Assembly: GCA_005503215.1 (NCBI GenBank)
Contig: SCNS01000001.1
Span: forward strand, 1 to 64,000
Source: Sphingomonadaceae bacterium 3R27C6
GTDB lineage: Bacteria > Pseudomonadota > Alphaproteobacteria > Sphingomonadales > Sphingomonadaceae
DNA length: 64,000 nt
Reading direction: 5' to 3'
The position numbers were made by a program, and so were the translations under genes. Shown piece by piece: positions 32,305-41,220 of the stretch (positions are counted from its first letter, which is position 1; every line of letters starts with the position of its first letter). The notes under the pieces were generated by a model. It had not been told where the DNA came from, made no database searches, and saw nothing but the letters and a program-made list of their open reading frames with translations.

Positions 32305-34758
32305 ATGATGAAAGCAATGCGTATTTTCTTGGGTGCGGGCACGGCGATCGGTCTGGTTATTGCGGCACCGGCCTTCGCAGCCGAGGAAACCGCCGCCGAT
32401 CCGGTCGCGGCCGAAGGCGACATCATCGTCACTGCGCAGCGCCGCGCCGAATCGATGAACGACGTCGGCATGGCGATCCAGGCGGTCGACGGCGCGACGC
32501 TCGAAAACCTCCGCGTTACCGACATGCGCGACCTGACAACGGTGGCGCCGAGCTTCACCGTCTCGCAAAGCTATCAGGGTGTGCCGACCTATACGCTGCG
32601 CGGGATCGGCTTCAACACGATCAACCTCTCGGCCACCTCCACCGTCGGCACCTATGTCGACGAGGTCGCTTACGCCTATCCGATCATGAACACCGGCCCG
32701 GTCATGGACCTCGAACGCGTCGAGGTGCTGAAAGGGCCGCAGGGCACGCTCTATGGCCGCAACACCACCGCGGGCCTGATCAACTTCATCACCGCCAAGC
32801 CGACCGACAGCTTCGATGCCAGCATCAAGGCCGACCTCGGCAATTATCAGACGTACAATATCGGCGGCCATCTCTCGGGGCCGCTTGGCGAGGGCATCGC
32901 GGCGCGCATCGCGTTCCGCAGCGAGAATAGCGACAAGGGCTGGCAGGTCAGCAACACGCGGGGCGAGCGGCTCGGCGAGGTCGAGAAATTGGGTGTCCGC
33001 GGGTCGCTCGCGATCGACCCGGCGCCGGGCACGCATTTCGACCTGTCGGTGACCTGGTGGCGCAACAAGTCGGACACCGTCGCGGGGCAGGGGATCGGTT
33101 TCACCCCCGCGACCAATCCAGTCAGCGGCACCAGCAGTTCGCGCTTCTTCAACGCGCCGGGGCTCGCGGCCTATCTTGCGAACAATTTTCCGACCAAGGC
33201 GAGTCAGGCCGACTGGGCGCCCGAGGCGAACCGTTCGGCCGATATCGGCACCGGCCTCGGTCTCGATGGTCCGCTCGCCGAGGATAATCGTTTCTGGGGG
33301 CTGAAGCTGCGCTGGGATCAGGATCTCGGCGAGACGATGAAGCTTGTCTCGCTCACCAGCTATAACGACTTCAAGCGCAACGCGCTGTCGGACTGGAGCG
33401 GCGCGCCGTTCGAAATCCTGCTCCAGAACACCGTCGGGCGGATCAAGAGCTTTGCGCAGGAATTGCACGTCGAGGGCGAGGCGGGCGCGGTGAACTGGCT
33501 CGTCGGCGGCTATTATGCGAACGACCGCATCATCGATTCCAACCGCACCTTGCTCGGTCAGAATGCCAACGTCGGGCTGATCCGTGCCGCGGGCGCGCCG
33601 CTGCTCGCGAGCCCGATCTTCAACGCGGGCGGCTATACACCGCTGCAACTCAGCCAGGCTTTTCGCACCTATGAGGATTTCGGGCGCATCCGCACCAAGA
33701 CCTGGAGCGTCTTCGCCAACGCCGATGCCGAACTCACCGACCAGCTCAAGCTGACCGTCGGCGTCCGCTACACCGAGGACAAGCAGCGCTACAACGGCTG
33801 TTCGCGCGACTTCAACGGCAACATGCTGCCCAACGTCAACGTCGTGAACCGCGCGCTCTACCTGCAAACCTATGGCGTGCTCGCGCCGCAGATTTCGCAG
33901 GGCCAGTGCAACACCTTCGACCCCGCGACGGGCCGGTTTGGCGAGGTCCAATCGCTGCTTAAGGAAGACAATGTCGCCTGGCGTGTCGCGCTCGACTGGT
34001 CGCCGAACGACGATACCCTGCTCTATGCGTCGGTGTCGCGCGGCTATAAATCGGGGACGACGCCGATCAACGCCGCGAACCTCGCGCGCCAGAATGCGCC
34101 GGTGAAGCAGGAGAAACTGACCGCCTATGAAGTCGGCGTGAAGGCGACGCTCGCCGACCGCGCGGTGCAGGCCAATCTTTCGGCCTTCTATTATGACTAT
34201 GCGGACAAACAGATCAGCACCTATTTCGCCGATCCGATCTACACCGCGCTCTCGCGGCTCGATAATGTGCCCGACAGCGAGGCTTATGGCGTCGAGGGCG
34301 AGTTGACGATCCGTCCCGCGACGGGCCTCACGATCGCCGCCAACGCGCTGTATCTGAAAACGCGGATCAACAACTACAACGGCACCAATGCTGCGGGGCA
34401 GCCGCAGAATTTCGACGGCGCCGAGTTCATTTACAGCCCCAAATTCCAGGGCAGCCTGACGCTCGCTTATGACACGCCGGTCAGCGACACGGTCAATCTG
34501 ACGGGCGCGGTCAGCGCGCGTTACCAGAGCAAGTCGAACACGATCTTCGAGGACCTCGATCTCTACAAGGTTGATGCCTATGGCACGGTCAACGCGAGCC
34601 TTGGCCTGAAGGACGAAAGCGGCTGGTCGGTGTCGCTGTGGGCGAAGAATCTCTTCGACAAATATTATTGGTCGGCGGTCGCCAGCAATGCCAACGTCGT
34701 TGTGCGTTTCGCGAACCAGCCGCGAACCTATGGCCTGACTCTGGGTTATGATTTCTAA
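32305..34758 (+). CDS. TonB-dependent outer-membrane receptor (2)
   Basis: An 817-residue receptor. The signal peptide ends near AFAAE (about 26), the TonB box region is DIIVTAQRRAESMNDVGMA, and the plug has VEVLKGPQGTLYGRNTTAGL. The barrel ends in TLGYDF. Tandem ATGs at 32305 and 32308 follow GAGGGAGG; either could start. It is divergent from the LuxR-type regulator and 14 nt upstream of the MpaB-type gene, so receptor and oxygenase may be one operon. Ligand unknown; the plug type is shared with organic-substrate receptors of sphingomonads. Confidence 0.93.
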   Translation: MMKAMRIFLGAGTAIGLVIAAPAFAAEETAADPVAAEGDIIVTAQRRAESMNDVGMAIQAVDGATLENLRVTDMRDLTTVAPSFTVSQSYQGVPTYTLRGIGFNTINLSATSTVGTYVDEVAYAYPIMNTGPVMDLERVEVLKGPQGTLYGRNTTAGLINFITAKPTDSFDASIKADLGNYQTYNIGGHLSGPLGEGIAARIAFRSENSDKGWQVSNTRGERLGEVEKLGVRGSLAIDPAPGTHFDLSVTWWRNKSDTVAGQGIGFTPATNPVSGTSSSRFFNAPGLAAYLANNFPTKASQADWAPEANRSADIGTGLGLDGPLAEDNRFWGLKLRWDQDLGETMKLVSLTSYNDFKRNALSDWSGAPFEILLQNTVGRIKSFAQELHVEGEAGAVNWLVGGYYANDRIIDSNRTLLGQNANVGLIRAAGAPLLASPIFNAGGYTPLQLSQAFRTYEDFGRIRTKTWSVFANADAELTDQLKLTVGVRYTEDKQRYNGCSRDFNGNMLPNVNVVNRALYLQTYGVLAPQISQGQCNTFDPATGRFGEVQSLLKEDNVAWRVALDWSPNDDTLLYASVSRGYKSGTTPINAANLARQNAPVKQEKLTAYEVGVKATLADRAVQANLSAFYYDYADKQISTYFADPIYTALSRLDNVPDSEAYGVEGELTIRPATGLTIAANALYLKTRINNYNGTNAAGQPQNFDGAEFIYSPKFQGSLTLAYDTPVSDTVNLTGAVSARYQSKSNTIFEDLDLYKVDAYGTVNASLGLKDESGWSVSLWAKNLFDKYYWSAVASNANVVVRFANQPRTYGLTLGYDF

Positions 34759-34772
34759 AGGAGGCAGTCAGC

Positions 34773-35669
34773 GTGGTGCGTCCGCCGATGCAGAGTGAAT
34801 ATCTGGGGACGGCAATCGATTTCGCCGCGCCCCTCGGCGAGCCCGCGCTGCTGGCGCCCGACAGCGTCCAGTGGCGCATCTACAAAAACCCGATCGCGCT
34901 CGGCATCGGCGGGATCGCTGCGGTACTGCTCGAATTCGCCGAGCCGCGCATCCGGTCAGGGGTGTGGGACCATTCGACCTACAAGGCCGACCCGATCGGC
35001 CGCTCGCGCCGCACCGGGCTCGTCGCGATGCTCGCCTGCTATGGCCCCGCGAGCAGCGCGAAAGCCGTCATCGGGCAGGTGAACAGGATGCATGGCAAGG
35101 TGAAGGGCGAGACGCCCGGCGGGACGAAATATCGCGCGCTCGACCCGGTACTGCTCGACTGGGTCGCCGCAACCGCTTCTTATGGCTTCCTGATGGCCTA
35201 TGACCGTTTCGTTCATCGGATCAGCGATGCCGACAAGGACCGCTTCATGGCCGACGGCGACGCGATCGGGCGCGAGTTCGGGGCGCGGCATACGCCACCG
35301 ACTGTCGATGCCTTCATGGCAATGATGGACGAACTCGAACCGTGCTTCGAACCGCATCCGATCGTCTTCGAATTTCTCGATATTATCCAGTCGGGCCGCG
35401 CCGCGCCGGGCGTGCCGCGTTTCCTGCATCGCGCGATCGCGCGCGCGTCGGTGTCGCTGCTTCCGGGGCATATCCGGCGCAAACTCGAACTCGGCCCGCG
35501 CTATGATCTGACGCGGTTCGACCGCACCGCGCTGCGCATCGCCGGCCGGCTTGCCGACCGTTACGTCGATCGCACCGCGCCGCATTGTCAGGCGAGCGCC
35601 CGCCTCGGCCTGCCGCATGATTTCCTGTTCAAATCACCCGCCGAGCAGCGGCGCTTACTCGCCGCCTAG
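34773..35669 (+). CDS. Oxygenase MpaB/DUF2236 family protein
   Basis: A 298-residue DUF2236 (MpaB/latex-clearing-protein-related) protein, mostly helical. Typical blocks are LLEFAEPRIRSGVWDHSTYKADP-type text at residues 50-72 (key: His in WDHS) and LLDWVAATASYGFLMAYDRF. Family members bind haem b and cleave C=C bonds oxidatively or act in fungal oxidative steps. The GTG at 34773 follows the strong AAAGGAGG with 7 nt spacing. It is directly downstream of a TonB receptor and overlaps the convergent D-aminoacylase gene by 4 nt. An oxidative role on the imported solute is inferred. Confidence 0.82.
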   Translation: MVRPPMQSEYLGTAIDFAAPLGEPALLAPDSVQWRIYKNPIALGIGGIAAVLLEFAEPRIRSGVWDHSTYKADPIGRSRRTGLVAMLACYGPASSAKAVIGQVNRMHGKVKGETPGGTKYRALDPVLLDWVAATASYGFLMAYDRFVHRISDADKDRFMADGDAIGREFGARHTPPTVDAFMAMMDELEPCFEPHPIVFEFLDIIQSGRAAPGVPRFLHRAIARASVSLLPGHIRRKLELGPRYDLTRFDRTALRIAGRLADRYVDRTAPHCQASARLGLPHDFLFKSPAEQRRLLAA

Positions 35670-37363
35670 CTGCAGCGATTGAAGCCTGCGCCGCGCACCG
35701 CGCGCCCGGGCGTCGCGCCGCTATGCTCGCCGTTCCGCAACACGCCGACGCCGTTGACGAAGACGTCGCGCATCCCGACCGAATATTGGTGCGGTTTCTC
35801 GAAGGTCGAGCGGTCGCCGATCGTCGCGGGATCGAACACCACAACATCGGCATAATAGCCCGGCTTCAGCGCCCCGCGATCCTTGATGCCCAAATTGGTC
35901 GCGGGCTGGGTAGTGAGCCGATATACCGCCTGTTCGAGCGGGATCAGCTTTTCGTCGCGGACGTAGCGCCCGAGCAGCCGCGCGAAATTGCCATAGGTGC
36001 GCGGGTGCGAACCCGATTTCAGAAAGACGCCCTCGGTCGCCTGCGATGCGGCGTCGGACCCGAAGCTCATCCACGGCAGCTGGACCTGCCTCCGCACATT
36101 GTCCTCGGACATCAGGAAATAGACGGTGCCGACGCGCGAGCCGTCCTCGACGACGAGGTCCATGGCGGTTTCTTCGGGGCTTTTGCCGCGCATCGCCGCA
36201 ACCTGGGCGAGCGTCTTTCCGGTCAGCGGTTTCAGCGCGTCATTCTTGAACCCCGACAGGATCATCTTGTCGGCGCCCGCGCCGAAATAGAGATTTTCCC
36301 AATTGCTGCCGGGCTTCTTCATTTCTTCGGCGACGCGCGCGCGGATCGCGGGGTCTTTCAGCCGCTTGATCCACTCCTCGAGCCCGCCTGCCTGCACCCA
36401 TGTCGGCATCGCGGCGTCGAGCCCGGTCGCGCCCGCGGTATAGGTGTACATGTCGGTCGTGATCTTCAGCCCCTCGGCGCGAGCATCCTCGATCTTCTTC
36501 ACGATCGTGTCGAGCTTGCCCCAGTTGCTGCGCCCCGCCATCTTGAGGTGGTAGATTTCGGCGGGGGCGCCCGAGCGGCGCGAAATGTCGATCAGCTCGT
36601 CGACGGCTTCCTCGATCCGGTCGCCTTCGGAACGCATGTGGCTGATATACATGCCGCCGCATTTCGCGGCCTCGCTGGTCAGCGCGACAAGCTCGGCGGT
36701 TTCGGCATAGGATCCGGGCGCGTAGATGATCGAACTGCCGACCCCCATCGCGCCTTCGTTCATCGCCTGACGGACGAGAGCGCGCATCCGGCCGAGCTGT
36801 TCGGGAGTCGGATCGACATCGCCTTCGCCCAGCTCGTGGACGCGCACCGTCGCGGCGCCGACGAAGCTCGCGACATTGGTCGAAACCCCGCGCTTTTCGA
36901 GCCAGGACAGATAGTCGCCGAGGCTGGTCCACTCGATCGGAAATTTGATGTCGCCCTGCCGTTCGGTTTCCAGCGCCTTCATCGTCGCGTTCACCGGCCC
37001 CATCGACCAGCCTTCGCCCATCACCTCGAGCGTGACGCCCTGACGGATGTCGCTCTGGCTCTTCGGGTCGGCGATCAGCGACTCGGTCGCCCAGCTCAGC
37101 ATGTTGATGAAGCCCGGCGCGACCGCCATGCCCTTGGCCGCAACCTCGGTCTTCGCGGTGCCGTCGACCTTGCCCACCGCGACGATGCGGTCGTCCTTGA
37201 TTGCGATGTCGCCGACGACCGGCGCCTTGCCCGATCCGTCGTAGATCGTCCCGCCGCGGATGATGAGGTCGTAGGCGGGCGTCTGTGCGGCCACCGACGC
37301 GGATACCAGCATCGAACTGCAAAGCAGCATGAAGGAAGGTGCGAAGCGCCGGTGCGATGCCAT
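35666..37363 (-). CDS. N-acyl-D-amino-acid deacylase family amidohydrolase (altered metal site), exported
   Basis: A 565-residue amidohydrolase with a signal peptide to about residue 26 (VSASVAAQ). The D-aminoacylase fold is clear: HMRSEGD and EIYHLKMAG hold the usual tight-site His residues, and SFGSDA holds the late Asp. However, the strand-1 HxH motif after PGF is replaced by PGFINMLSWA (residues 83-92), and the GNCG loop reads GEGW. So part of the binuclear site is missing. Relatives remove acyl groups from N-acyl-D-amino acids. It is divergent in function from no neighbour: it shares the minus strand with the XRE-cupin regulator 23 nt upstream and probably its promoter. Confidence 0.82.
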   Translation of the reverse strand: MASHRRFAPSFMLLCSSMLVSASVAAQTPAYDLIIRGGTIYDGSGKAPVVGDIAIKDDRIVAVGKVDGTAKTEVAAKGMAVAPGFINMLSWATESLIADPKSQSDIRQGVTLEVMGEGWSMGPVNATMKALETERQGDIKFPIEWTSLGDYLSWLEKRGVSTNVASFVGAATVRVHELGEGDVDPTPEQLGRMRALVRQAMNEGAMGVGSSIIYAPGSYAETAELVALTSEAAKCGGMYISHMRSEGDRIEEAVDELIDISRRSGAPAEIYHLKMAGRSNWGKLDTIVKKIEDARAEGLKITTDMYTYTAGATGLDAAMPTWVQAGGLEEWIKRLKDPAIRARVAEEMKKPGSNWENLYFGAGADKMILSGFKNDALKPLTGKTLAQVAAMRGKSPEETAMDLVVEDGSRVGTVYFLMSEDNVRRQVQLPWMSFGSDAASQATEGVFLKSGSHPRTYGNFARLLGRYVRDEKLIPLEQAVYRLTTQPATNLGIKDRGALKPGYYADVVVFDPATIGDRSTFEKPHQYSVGMRDVFVNGVGVLRNGEHSGATPGRAVRGAGFNRCS

Positions 37364-37386
37364 CAGTTTCTCCGTGATCTGGGGTG

Positions 37387-38022
37387 TCAGCCGTGCAGGC
37401 TCATCAGGCTGTCCATCAGCCCGTCGTCGGCGCTCGAACAGACGCCGAGAACCAGCGCCTCCTCATATCCCTCGGCGACGACATAGGCGTGGCCCATCGA
37501 CGAATCGAGATAGATGCCCTGACCGGTCTTCAGCGCGACGGGGTCATAGAATTCGGTGTGAATCTCGACCTCGCCCTCAAGGACGAAGATGAATTCCTCG
37601 CCCTGATGGCGGACGAGATCGCCGAATTCGCGCGCACTGTGCGCGCGGATTCGCGTGATGATCGGGATCATCCGCTTTTGCCGCAGGTCGGTGCACAGAT
37701 AGTGATAGTCGTAATTGTCGGTGGTGACGCGCACCGCCTGGTCGATCGTGCCGATGCTGCGGCGGCCGGTGACGCGCGGGGCTGTATCCTCGTCATCCTC
37801 GGCGAACAGGTCCGACATGCGGATGTTGAGTCGCTGGCTGAGCTGCTGGAGCTTGTCATAGCTCAGCGTCAGCCGGTCGTGTTCGACCTTCGATAGCGTC
37901 GACACCGGGATGCCCGATTTCGCGCTCATTTCCTTGAGCGTCCAGCCGTTTCGCGAGCGAATGCTCTTCATCACCGTGCCGAGCGTTGGCGGGGCTCCGC
38001 GATCAGCCATTAATTTTTCCAT
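37387..38022 (-). CDS. XRE-family regulator with C-terminal cupin domain
   Basis: A 211-residue regulator. An N-terminal XRE helix-turn-helix covers residues 15-75 (LKEMSAKSGIPVSTLSKVEHD). The C-terminal cupin at about 130-200 has GEEFIFVLEGEVEIHTEFYD and GQGIYLDSSMGHAY. Members control amino-acid, polyamine or D-amino-acid metabolism and bind the pathway ligand in the cupin. ATG at 38022 or the in-frame ATG at 38010 could start. It is divergent from the serine hydrolase gene and followed by the D-aminoacylase. Two promoters in this locus carry a shared block at -35 and spacer, which I assign to this regulator by position. Confidence 0.9.
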   Translation of the reverse strand: MEKLMADRGAPPTLGTVMKSIRSRNGWTLKEMSAKSGIPVSTLSKVEHDRLTLSYDKLQQLSQRLNIRMSDLFAEDDEDTAPRVTGRRSIGTIDQAVRVTTDNYDYHYLCTDLRQKRMIPIITRIRAHSAREFGDLVRHQGEEFIFVLEGEVEIHTEFYDPVALKTGQGIYLDSSMGHAYVVAEGYEEALVLGVCSSADDGLMDSLMSLHG

Positions 38023-38029
38023 TCCATAT

Positions 38030-38065
38030 TTGACAATTTTCCAATCAGGATCATTATGTCCCTAT
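38030..38065 (+). promoter_or_regulatory. Promoter with candidate XRE-cupin site, upstream of serine hydrolase
   Basis: TTGACAATTTTC is followed by CAATCAGGATCA and then CATTATGTCCCTAT. TTGACA at 38030-38035 has a possible -10 (TTATGT, 38054-38059) after 18 nt. The block TTGACAATTTTC-N2-AT-N-AGGA is repeated in front of the M19 gene at 41161. AGGAT and ATGTCCCT form an imperfect inverted repeat. Confidence 0.6.
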
Positions 38066-38152
38066 CGGGCCAATAGATGTTGGTCCCTTGGTAAGGGGTC
38101 GCGCGGCTTGCTGCAAGATGTGACAGGCCGCGACAATGAAAAGGGGAAAGCG

Positions 38153-40132
38153 ATGCGTTTCATCCGCAAGGCGATGATCGGGCTGGCGGCTTTTGCCGCG
38201 CTGCCACTGGCGGCGCAAGGGCCGGTGCCCGCGCCTACCGTGAAGAAAGCCGAAACGGCCGCCGTTCCGGTTGCAAAAACCGCCGCAGCGCCGGTCGCGC
38301 TCGACGCCAAGGATCTCGAAGCCTGGCTCGACGGCTATCTGCCCTATGCGCTCGAACGCGCGCGCATCCCGGGCGCGGTCGTCGTCGTCGTTCGCGGCGA
38401 TCAGGTCGTGCTCCAAAAGGGCTATGGCTTCGCCGACGTCGCCAAGCGCGCGCCGGTCTTGCCCGAGACCACGCTGTTCCGTCCCGGATCGGTGTCGAAG
38501 CTCTTCACCTGGACCGCGGTGATGCAGCAGGTCGAGGCAGGCAAGATCGACCTCGACAAGGACGTCAACGCCTATCTCGATTTCAAGATTCCGCCCTATC
38601 AGGGCAAGCCGGTCACGATGCGCAACATCATGACGCACACCGCAGGTTTCCAGGAATCGGTGCGTTACCTGATCAGCAGCGATCCCAAGGCGGTGATGAC
38701 GCTGAAAAAACAGATGCCGCTCGCGCTGCCCGACCGCGTCTTCGCGCCAGGCACGACGCCGGCTTACTCGAACTATGCCACCGCGCTCGCGGGCTATATC
38801 GTCGAGCGCGTCAGCGGTGAGCCGTTCGACAATTATATCGAAAATCACATCTTCAAGCCGCTGAACATGACGCATTCGTCGTTCCGCCAGCCGCTTCCCG
38901 CCAGCCTCGCGCCGCATATGGCAAAGGGCTATCCCGACATCACGCAAAAGGCGAAGCCGTTCGAGATCGTCGTCCCGGCACCCGCGGGCAGCCTGTCGGC
39001 AAGCGGCGCCGATATGGGCAAGTTCATGATCGCGCACCTCAACGACGGCGCCGGGCTGCTCAAGCCCGAAACCGCGAAGCAGATGCACGATTTCAAGGCG
39101 CCCGGCGTCGGCCCGCTCAACAGCATGGCGCTCGGTTTCTACGAGCAATGGGTCAACGGCCACCGCGCGATCGCGCATGGCGGCGATACCGTCTGGTTCC
39201 ATAGCTATTTGTGGCTGTTCCCCGACGCCGACATCGGCGTCTACATCTCGATGAACAGCGCGGGCACGCAGGGCGATGCGGGCGCGATCCGCAGCGCGCT
39301 GTTCCACAAATTCGCCGACCGTTATCTGCCGGGTGCCGACAAGCCGGGTCAGGTCGATGCGAAGACCGCCAAGGAACATGCGCAGATGATGGTCGGCAAC
39401 TACATCAGCAGCCGTGGGTCATTCACCAATTTCATGAGCCTGTTCGGCCTGCTCGGCCAGACGACGATATCGCTGACCGAGGACGGCAAGATCACGCTGC
39501 CGGCGCTCGACGGCCTTGGTGCCGGCGCACGCGACTGGGTCGAGGTCGAGCCCTTCGTATGGCGCGACAGCGGCACCGGCGAGCGCGTCGCCGCCGAGGT
39601 CAAGGACGGCCGCGTCGTGCGCTGGAGCGTCGACGGCGGCTCGCCCTTCATGGTGTTCGAACCCGCCCCGGCGAGCGTCAATGCGGCGTGGCTGAATCCG
39701 GCGCTGATCTTCGCCTTCGGCATCATCCTGCTCGCGGCGCTGGCGTGGCCGGTGCGTGCGCTGGTGCGCCGCAACTTCAAGGCGGACTTCGCGCTCGAAG
39801 GCAAGGCGCGGCGCGCCTACCGCCTGTCGCGTATCTTCGCGTGGCTCGCGCTCGGCGCGCTCGCCGGCTGGTTCGGGCTCATCGCGGCTTTCTCGGCCGA
39901 TATCGGCGCGATCGGCGGTCCGCTCGACTGGCTGATCCACCTGCTGCGCATCCTGACGCCGCTCGCCGCGTTCGGCCTGCTCGCGACGGCGGGCTGGCAC
40001 CTGTGGCTTAGCATCAAGGACAAGCGCCGCTGGACGATGAAGCTCGGCGCGGTGCTGCTGATCCTCGCCGCGCTGGTCCTCGTCTGGGTGACGCTGGTCT
40101 TCCATCTCTATGGCTTCGGGATGGTCTATTGA
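38153..40132 (+). CDS. Beta-lactamase-fold serine hydrolase with C-terminal membrane segments
   Basis: A 659-residue exported protein. Residues 1-22 form a signal peptide. The class C beta-lactamase/D-aminopeptidase domain (about 60-400) has SVSK (Ser113, Lys116), YSN at Tyr205, and AHGGD as the third motif. After residue 500 four hydrophobic helices follow (e.g. PALIFAFGIILLAALAWPVR), so the catalytic part is probably held at the membrane and faces the periplasm. ATG at 38153 follows AAGGGGAAAG. D-stereospecific peptidases of this fold release D-amino acids from peptides. Its stop overlaps the DgcA start in TGATG, so both are one operon. Confidence 0.88.
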   Translation: MRFIRKAMIGLAAFAALPLAAQGPVPAPTVKKAETAAVPVAKTAAAPVALDAKDLEAWLDGYLPYALERARIPGAVVVVVRGDQVVLQKGYGFADVAKRAPVLPETTLFRPGSVSKLFTWTAVMQQVEAGKIDLDKDVNAYLDFKIPPYQGKPVTMRNIMTHTAGFQESVRYLISSDPKAVMTLKKQMPLALPDRVFAPGTTPAYSNYATALAGYIVERVSGEPFDNYIENHIFKPLNMTHSSFRQPLPASLAPHMAKGYPDITQKAKPFEIVVPAPAGSLSASGADMGKFMIAHLNDGAGLLKPETAKQMHDFKAPGVGPLNSMALGFYEQWVNGHRAIAHGGDTVWFHSYLWLFPDADIGVYISMNSAGTQGDAGAIRSALFHKFADRYLPGADKPGQVDAKTAKEHAQMMVGNYISSRGSFTNFMSLFGLLGQTTISLTEDGKITLPALDGLGAGARDWVEVEPFVWRDSGTGERVAAEVKDGRVVRWSVDGGSPFMVFEPAPASVNAAWLNPALIFAFGIILLAALAWPVRALVRRNFKADFALEGKARRAYRLSRIFAWLALGALAGWFGLIAAFSADIGAIGGPLDWLIHLLRILTPLAAFGLLATAGWHLWLSIKDKRRWTMKLGAVLLILAALVLVWVTLVFHLYGFGMVY

Positions 40133-41136
40133 TGGCCACGCAGAATACGCGGGAACTCACGCTCGACCTTCGGGTCGAGCGTTTTCCCTATCACCAGCCG
40201 TTCCGCATTTCGGGGCATGTCTTCACCGAAACCGCATTGCTCGTCGCCGAGCTTTCCGACGGGACGCATGTCGGGCGCGGCGAGGGCGCCGGGGTCTATT
40301 ATCTCGGCGACGACATCGACCATATGCTGGCCGAGGCGACGCGCGTCCGCGGCGCGATCGAAGGCGGCGCGACGCGGGGCGATCTGCAACAGCTTCTTCC
40401 CCCGGGCGGTGCGCGCAACGCGCTCGATTGCGCCTTCTGGGATCTGGAGGCCAAGCAGGCGGGGCTCCCGGTATGGGAACTCGCCGGCCTGAGCCCGCCC
40501 AAGGCGCTGCGCTCAACCTTGACGCTCGGGGCTGACCGTGCGGAGACGATGGCGAAGGCCTCGCTCGCGCTCGATCCCGAGGCCCCGATCAAGGTCAAGC
40601 TGACCGGCGACCTTGCCGACGATATCGGGCGCGTCGTCGCGATCCGCACCGCGCGGCCGCACGCGTGGATCGGGGTCGATGCCAACCAGGGCTATGATAT
40701 CGCGACGCTCGCCGAATTGCTGCCCGTGCTGGTGTCGGCGCGCGTCGCGCAGCTCGAACAACCGCTGAAGCGCGGGCGCGAGGCCGATCTCGACGGATTG
40801 AAGCGCCCGTTGCCGTTCGTCGCCGACGAAAGCGCGCTGTCGCTCGCCGACACCGCCTCGCTCGTCGGCCGCTTCGACGTGGTGAACATCAAGCTCGATA
40901 AATGCGGCGGGCTGACCGAGGGCCTGGAGATCGCGCGGCAGGCGAAGAAGCTCGGCCTCGACGTCATGGTCGGCAATATGATGGGCACCAGCCTGTCGAT
41001 GGCGCCATCCTATCTCGTCGGCCAGCTTTGCGACATCGTCGACCTCGACGGGCCGACCTTCCTCGCGCGCGACCGCGATCCGGGTGTCAGCTATCGCGAC
41101 GGCATGATTCACTGCCCGGCCGAAATTTGGGGATAA
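40132..41136 (+). CDS. dgcA: Enolase-superfamily epimerase, likely N-acetyl-D-glutamate racemase DgcA
   Basis: A 334-residue member of the dipeptide-epimerase branch of the enolase superfamily. The KxK acid/base motif is IKVKLTG at about residue 144; metal ligands follow in GVDANQGYD, QLEQPLK and VADESALS; the second catalytic Lys is in NIKLDKCGG. Classical members epimerise L-Ala-D/L-Glu. The DgcA type converts N-acetyl-D-glutamate to the L form after DgcN has acetylated D-glutamate. The presence of a likely DgcN gene at 44575 in the same locus favours DgcA. The start shares TGATG with the preceding stop. Confidence 0.8.
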   Translation: MATQNTRELTLDLRVERFPYHQPFRISGHVFTETALLVAELSDGTHVGRGEGAGVYYLGDDIDHMLAEATRVRGAIEGGATRGDLQQLLPPGGARNALDCAFWDLEAKQAGLPVWELAGLSPPKALRSTLTLGADRAETMAKASLALDPEAPIKVKLTGDLADDIGRVVAIRTARPHAWIGVDANQGYDIATLAELLPVLVSARVAQLEQPLKRGREADLDGLKRPLPFVADESALSLADTASLVGRFDVVNIKLDKCGGLTEGLEIARQAKKLGLDVMVGNMMGTSLSMAPSYLVGQLCDIVDLDGPTFLARDRDPGVSYRDGMIHCPAEIWG

Positions 41137-41144
41137 TGACAAAT

Positions 41145-41190
41145 TTATGTCCTAAACCGGTTGACAATTTTCTGATTAGGACAATAGTAT
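41145..41190 (+). promoter_or_regulatory. Promoter with candidate XRE-cupin sites, upstream of M19 gene
   Basis: TTATGTCCTAA (41145-41155) and TTAGGACAAT (41176-41185) are inverted copies. Between them TTGACAATTTTC starts at 41161, and TAGTAT at 41185-41190 is a -10 after 18 nt. One half site thus lies in the promoter spacer and one upstream of -35. The arrangement matches the block before the serine hydrolase gene. Confidence 0.65.
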
Positions 41191-41220
41191 AAATTGAAAC
41201 TATAAAAGAGGGAGGTTGGG

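Noticed and set aside
32167..33951. Large N-terminal extension of the LuxR-type gene
   Set aside because: It is antisense to a convincing TonB receptor, and the LuxR family length matches the start at 32166.
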